IMG/VR virus record: IMGVR_UViG_3300042464_001105 | Location: 1-64,000 of that record | Length of the DNA stretch: 64,000 bases | Strand: one strand, 5' to 3' | From: a virus | Part shown: positions 62,301 through 64,000 of the stretch, piece by piece | Numbering within the stretch: the stretch's first letter is position 1 | How the letters are laid out: every line of letters begins with the position of its first letter | The notes under the pieces: generated by a model | The model's input: only the letters and a program-made list of their open reading frames with translations | Database searches by the model: none | What the model was told of the DNA's origin: nothing | Position numbers and translations under genes: made by a program

Positions 62301-62828
62301 GACCCTCGCTGTTTTGCCGGAAATGGCATGAAGCAAGTCAAGACACTCCTGGATAGTCTACGCAGCCGGTTGGGAAATTTGGCCACCGAGGCTCGAGCGG
62401 CTGCCGAGCAAGCGGTAACCTCGAAAGTCCAGAGACTCGCTTCGATCGAAGGCTACGACAAGCTATCGGATGCACAGAAGCAGCAAATCGAATCGATAGT
62501 TTATGAGACGATCGAGCAGATCAAGTCCCAACCGTTGATCGCAGTGGTGAAGGAAGCAGCGACTCGCTTTGAGACCAACGGTTACTCCTCAATATTATCT
62601 CGCGTAACACAGTGGACCGCACCCAAGCCCCCACCGGTTCCCGATGGAGCTGGAGACACGACTCCTTCCCCTGCAAAGCCAGCGATTGAGTACGTCGCGC
62701 AAGCCAGTCTAAAAGTCGATTTCGACAAACCATGGCTTGAAACCAAGGAAGATATCGATCAATACCTAGATCATATGCGAGTAGCGATGCTGAAGGTAGT
62801 GAACGAAGGGAATCGGGTACAACTGTGA
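59325..62828 (+). CDS. brxC: BrxC, P-loop ATPase of BREX
   Basis: 1167 aa from ATG 59325; the frame extends to 59271 (TTG), but family members begin with a segment like MQLRKIFEFPIDRPIEGVIKADD. Walker A is GFFGSGKSH near residue 67. The Walker-B-like FFVDEVGQY lies near 255 and VTAQEEM follows. The rest is long and helical. BrxC (formerly pglY-like, DUF6079) is the large ATPase of BREX, thought to work with BrxB and the methyltransferase. Full family length, no frameshift. The stop overlaps the next start by 4 bp. Confidence 0.92.
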   Translation: MQLRKIFEFPIDRPIEGVIKADDDASLRTEVEEYVITDELELRLDDFLDAYIKYENANGVWISGFFGSGKSHLLKMVAMLLAGRDFDGINVSEVFQRKCEKKNKLLAAKIAKAVAIPSESILFNIDQKADVISKKDVDALLAVFVKVFDEKCGYYGKQGYIAHFERQLDEDGLLDKFKQAFEKHAGMTWDSGRERVIRVGSSIDKAYNEVTGESVSEVINKHRDDYKLSIEDFAEQVKRYVDRKGKDFRLNFFVDEVGQYIAKNDKLLVNLQTIAESLATKCRGRAWILVTAQEEMTTVIGEMSSEQGDGFSKIQARFANRMKLTSTNVAEVIQKRLLAKTEDGVKALLPVYKTESGNFRTLFDFSEGQKYRNFQDEDHFCNCYPFIPYQFELFQLAIRGLSVHNAFEGKHSSVGERSMLGVFQEVAIQIADSTIGELATFDLMYKGISSTLKSHLLSVRAAERNLDNELAVRLLKALLLVKYVKEFKASVPNLCVLMISRFDQDLTQLRKDVEEALSLLENQIYIQRNGEYYEFLTDEEKDVEQEIKNTEVDAAEVADELHQIIFDKVLKTKKLRYDPNKRDFSFTRKLDDKIYGREHELGVHVISPFHEHSGNPEHVRMTYMGKSELTVLLPPDDRLIRDITLMKQTAKYVGINYATAKKANVKQIIGNKNESNRLLQMQIVELVKRLMGKAQMFVAGSLVESTKEDPNMRVHDGFEKLVEQTYTNLPMLRGVSFTEAQIDQCLNESADGLFGNDAATITEPETEMLGSISRNVAKGIRPTMKMLVDDFEKRPFGWPLPAIQCVLAKLVARGKVEVRCDGELLEDAALASALKNTQKHGNMVLEPQIEFGAGAVRKLKEFFSQFFDTPARSNEARALAEETAGAFQKLHGELQLLVARNREYPFLSTLSSHVDDFAKLTRKSFKHFLAEFDGDSERLLDLKEQILDPVRRFMAGPQASLYAEAKSFIDHNATNFSYLDGDEHTQLKKLLEDPRCFAGNGMKQVKTLLDSLRSRLGNLATEARAAAEQAVTSKVQRLASIEGYDKLSDAQKQQIESIVYETIEQIKSQPLIAVVKEAATRFETNGYSSILSRVTQWTAPKPPPVPDGAGDTTPSPAKPAIEYVAQASLKVDFDKPWLETKEDIDQYLDHMRVAMLKVVNEGNRVQL

Positions 62829-64000
62829 TCCAAAGTTTACAACTCGAGAACTTTTCGGTGTTCAAGAAGGCATCTATCGAGTTCTCTCCTAAGATCAATG
62901 TGATTGTCGGCGAGAATGGAACTGGAAAAACGCACCTGCTCAAGGCTGCGTACGCGTTGAGCTCGTGGCAATCACTGTTGGATGGCGACAAGAAGTCGAA
63001 AAGCGATCTAAGTAAGTCGTTTACGGAAAAGCTTCTTCGAGTGTTTTTCCCAGGCGAGCAACACCTAAGGGAACTTGTCCATCGGCAGTCTCAAGAGTCA
63101 GCATTACTAGACATTGCATTTGCAGATGGACAGAAAAATAAGTGTAGCTTTAAGCCTCGCGCTAAGAGCGTTTTACTGGAGACACAACAAACGAAGCTGG
63201 CGCCGTGTAATAATCCTATTTTCTTCCCTGCCAAAGAGGTGTTGTCGTTCTTGCCCGGCATCGTCGCCGTTGGTTTGGATAATCTGGCCGTACTGAGCTT
63301 ATTCGATGACTCTTATCTGGATCTTTGCGATGAGCTTCTGCGGCGAGACGTAAAGGTTGATGTCGACCGAGATCCACGCATTGGTACGTTATTGCCGGGA
63401 ATCACGAATGCCATACGTGGTAGGTATGAAATAAAGGAAAGTCACCTCAGATTCATTCCGGGGACCTATCAAGAGACTGCTGGAAAGCGTAGCAGACAAG
63501 TCGCGAAGATCGCCCAAAAAGAGCTTTCGGACGGCGAGTCTCCTTCGTTGCCGCAGGTCGCTGACGATGTTGATACCGTCTTTGTGCCCGTTAAGGACGG
63601 CGAGCAGCCTGGACATATCACGGCAGAAGGCTTCAAAAAGCTTGGTGTTCTTCAGCAGCTTCTAGCCAACGGATCTCTTTCGCCCGGCAATTCAGGAACA
63701 TTGTTTTGGGACGAGCCAGAGTCCAATGTAAATCCCACGCTAATGCGATTGATCGTGGAAGTGATGCTCAATATGTCACGCAACGGCCAACAAATCGTGC
63801 TGGCAACGCATGACTACGTTTTGCTTAAGTGGTTCGACCTCCTGGAAGACGCCAAGCACAACGATGACGTTCGATTTCATGCGCTGTATCGCAATGAAGA
63901 AACTGGCGAAGTTTGTGTTGAAACTGCAAATGAGTATCGACTTCTTAATCAGAACGCGATTTCGGATTCTTTCGCTGAGCTTTACGACGAAGAGGTGCGT
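62825..64000 (+). CDS. ABC/RecF-type ATPase in the BREX operon (3' end outside window)
   Basis: GTG 62825 overlaps the brxC stop, and 392 codons run to the window end. LQLENFSVFKKASIEFSPKINVIVGENGTGKTH is the RecF/SMC-type opening with Walker A; LFWDEPESNVNP is Walker B and LATHDY the H-loop. There is no obvious signature motif before Walker B. Extra AAA_15/21-type ATPases occur in some BREX and other defence loci, sometimes with a nuclease partner (OLD- or Gabija-like TOPRIM at the C-terminus). The C-terminus, which would decide this, is not in the window. Confidence 0.85.
   Translation, partial: MIQSLQLENFSVFKKASIEFSPKINVIVGENGTGKTHLLKAAYALSSWQSLLDGDKKSKSDLSKSFTEKLLRVFFPGEQHLRELVHRQSQESALLDIAFADGQKNKCSFKPRAKSVLLETQQTKLAPCNNPIFFPAKEVLSFLPGIVAVGLDNLAVLSLFDDSYLDLCDELLRRDVKVDVDRDPRIGTLLPGITNAIRGRYEIKESHLRFIPGTYQETAGKRSRQVAKIAQKELSDGESPSLPQVADDVDTVFVPVKDGEQPGHITAEGFKKLGVLQQLLANGSLSPGNSGTLFWDEPESNVNPTLMRLIVEVMLNMSRNGQQIVLATHDYVLLKWFDLLEDAKHNDDVRFHALYRNEETGEVCVETANEYRLLNQNAISDSFAELYDEEVR

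Overview
The window looks like a chromosome segment of a planctomycete, probably from the Pirellulaceae (the Rhodopirellula/Blastopirellula side). Three things point there: the N-terminal export motif of a giant secreted protein at the left end (the 'Planctomycete extracellular' type, core LLEGRVVLAS), the wreck of an ECF sigma gene of a type abundant in planctomycetes, and small zinc-ribbon and winged-helix proteins that I recall from this phylum. This is judged from reading the sequence; no database search was possible.

Layout. (1) 1-10084, minus strand: the 5' 3361 codons of one giant, multidomain surface protein: export motif, dockerin-like repeats, vanadium-haloperoxidase/PAP2-type domain, Ig-like domains, Asp-rich calcium-type repeats, a murein-endopeptidase-like (LAS) domain, a beta-propeller and long Asn/Thr/Gly repeats with a recent 627-bp duplication. 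Its C-terminus lies outside the window. (2) 10085-11328: a decayed intergenic stretch with a palindrome and an ECF sigma pseudogene. (3) 11329-13672: an overlapping gene pair, an unknown protein and a winged-helix/coiled-coil regulator-like protein. (4) about 13860-54226: a siphovirus-type prophage or phage-derived element. It has its own sigma factor; a replication/recombination operon (PD-(D/E)XK nuclease, RecA-like ATPase, DUF669-like protein, ParB/DUF4326, RusA, primase-helicase); a ParB-methyltransferase fusion; a leftward cluster of eight small accessory genes that includes an amidoligase; a PIN toxin-antitoxin pair; and then a long rightward morphogenesis operon. That operon carries the large terminase, portal, a protease-capsid fusion, a membrane/lipoprotein cassette, connector, fibre, tail tube, frameshifted tail chaperones, tape measure, tail tip, a Ser-rich repeat protein and two glycosyltransferases. 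I found no integrase, repressor, endolysin or att repeat. (5) 54541-55252: csrA, a zinc-ribbon gene and a GIY-YIG nuclease remnant. (6) 55372-64000: a defence island with a GmrSD/BrxU-like type IV restriction enzyme facing a BREX operon (HTH regulator, brxA, brxB, brxC, then an extra ABC/RecF-type ATPase cut by the window end).

How it fits together. The phage appears to use at least two kinds of repeated control element. A ~43-bp element occurs twice in the same orientation, 40-50 bp upstream of the first gene after the sigma gene and of the first gene after the terminase, so it may be the target of the phage sigma factor. A different element with a CATG-N3-CATG core lies 39-54 bp upstream of five of the leftward accessory genes. 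In the tail region, a (NPSSS)n protein sits next to two glycosyltransferases, which suggests an O-glycosylated virion appendage. In the defence island a perfect 9-bp inverted repeat lies between the BREX operon and the oppositely oriented type IV enzyme, just upstream of the HTH gene, and is the natural candidate operator.
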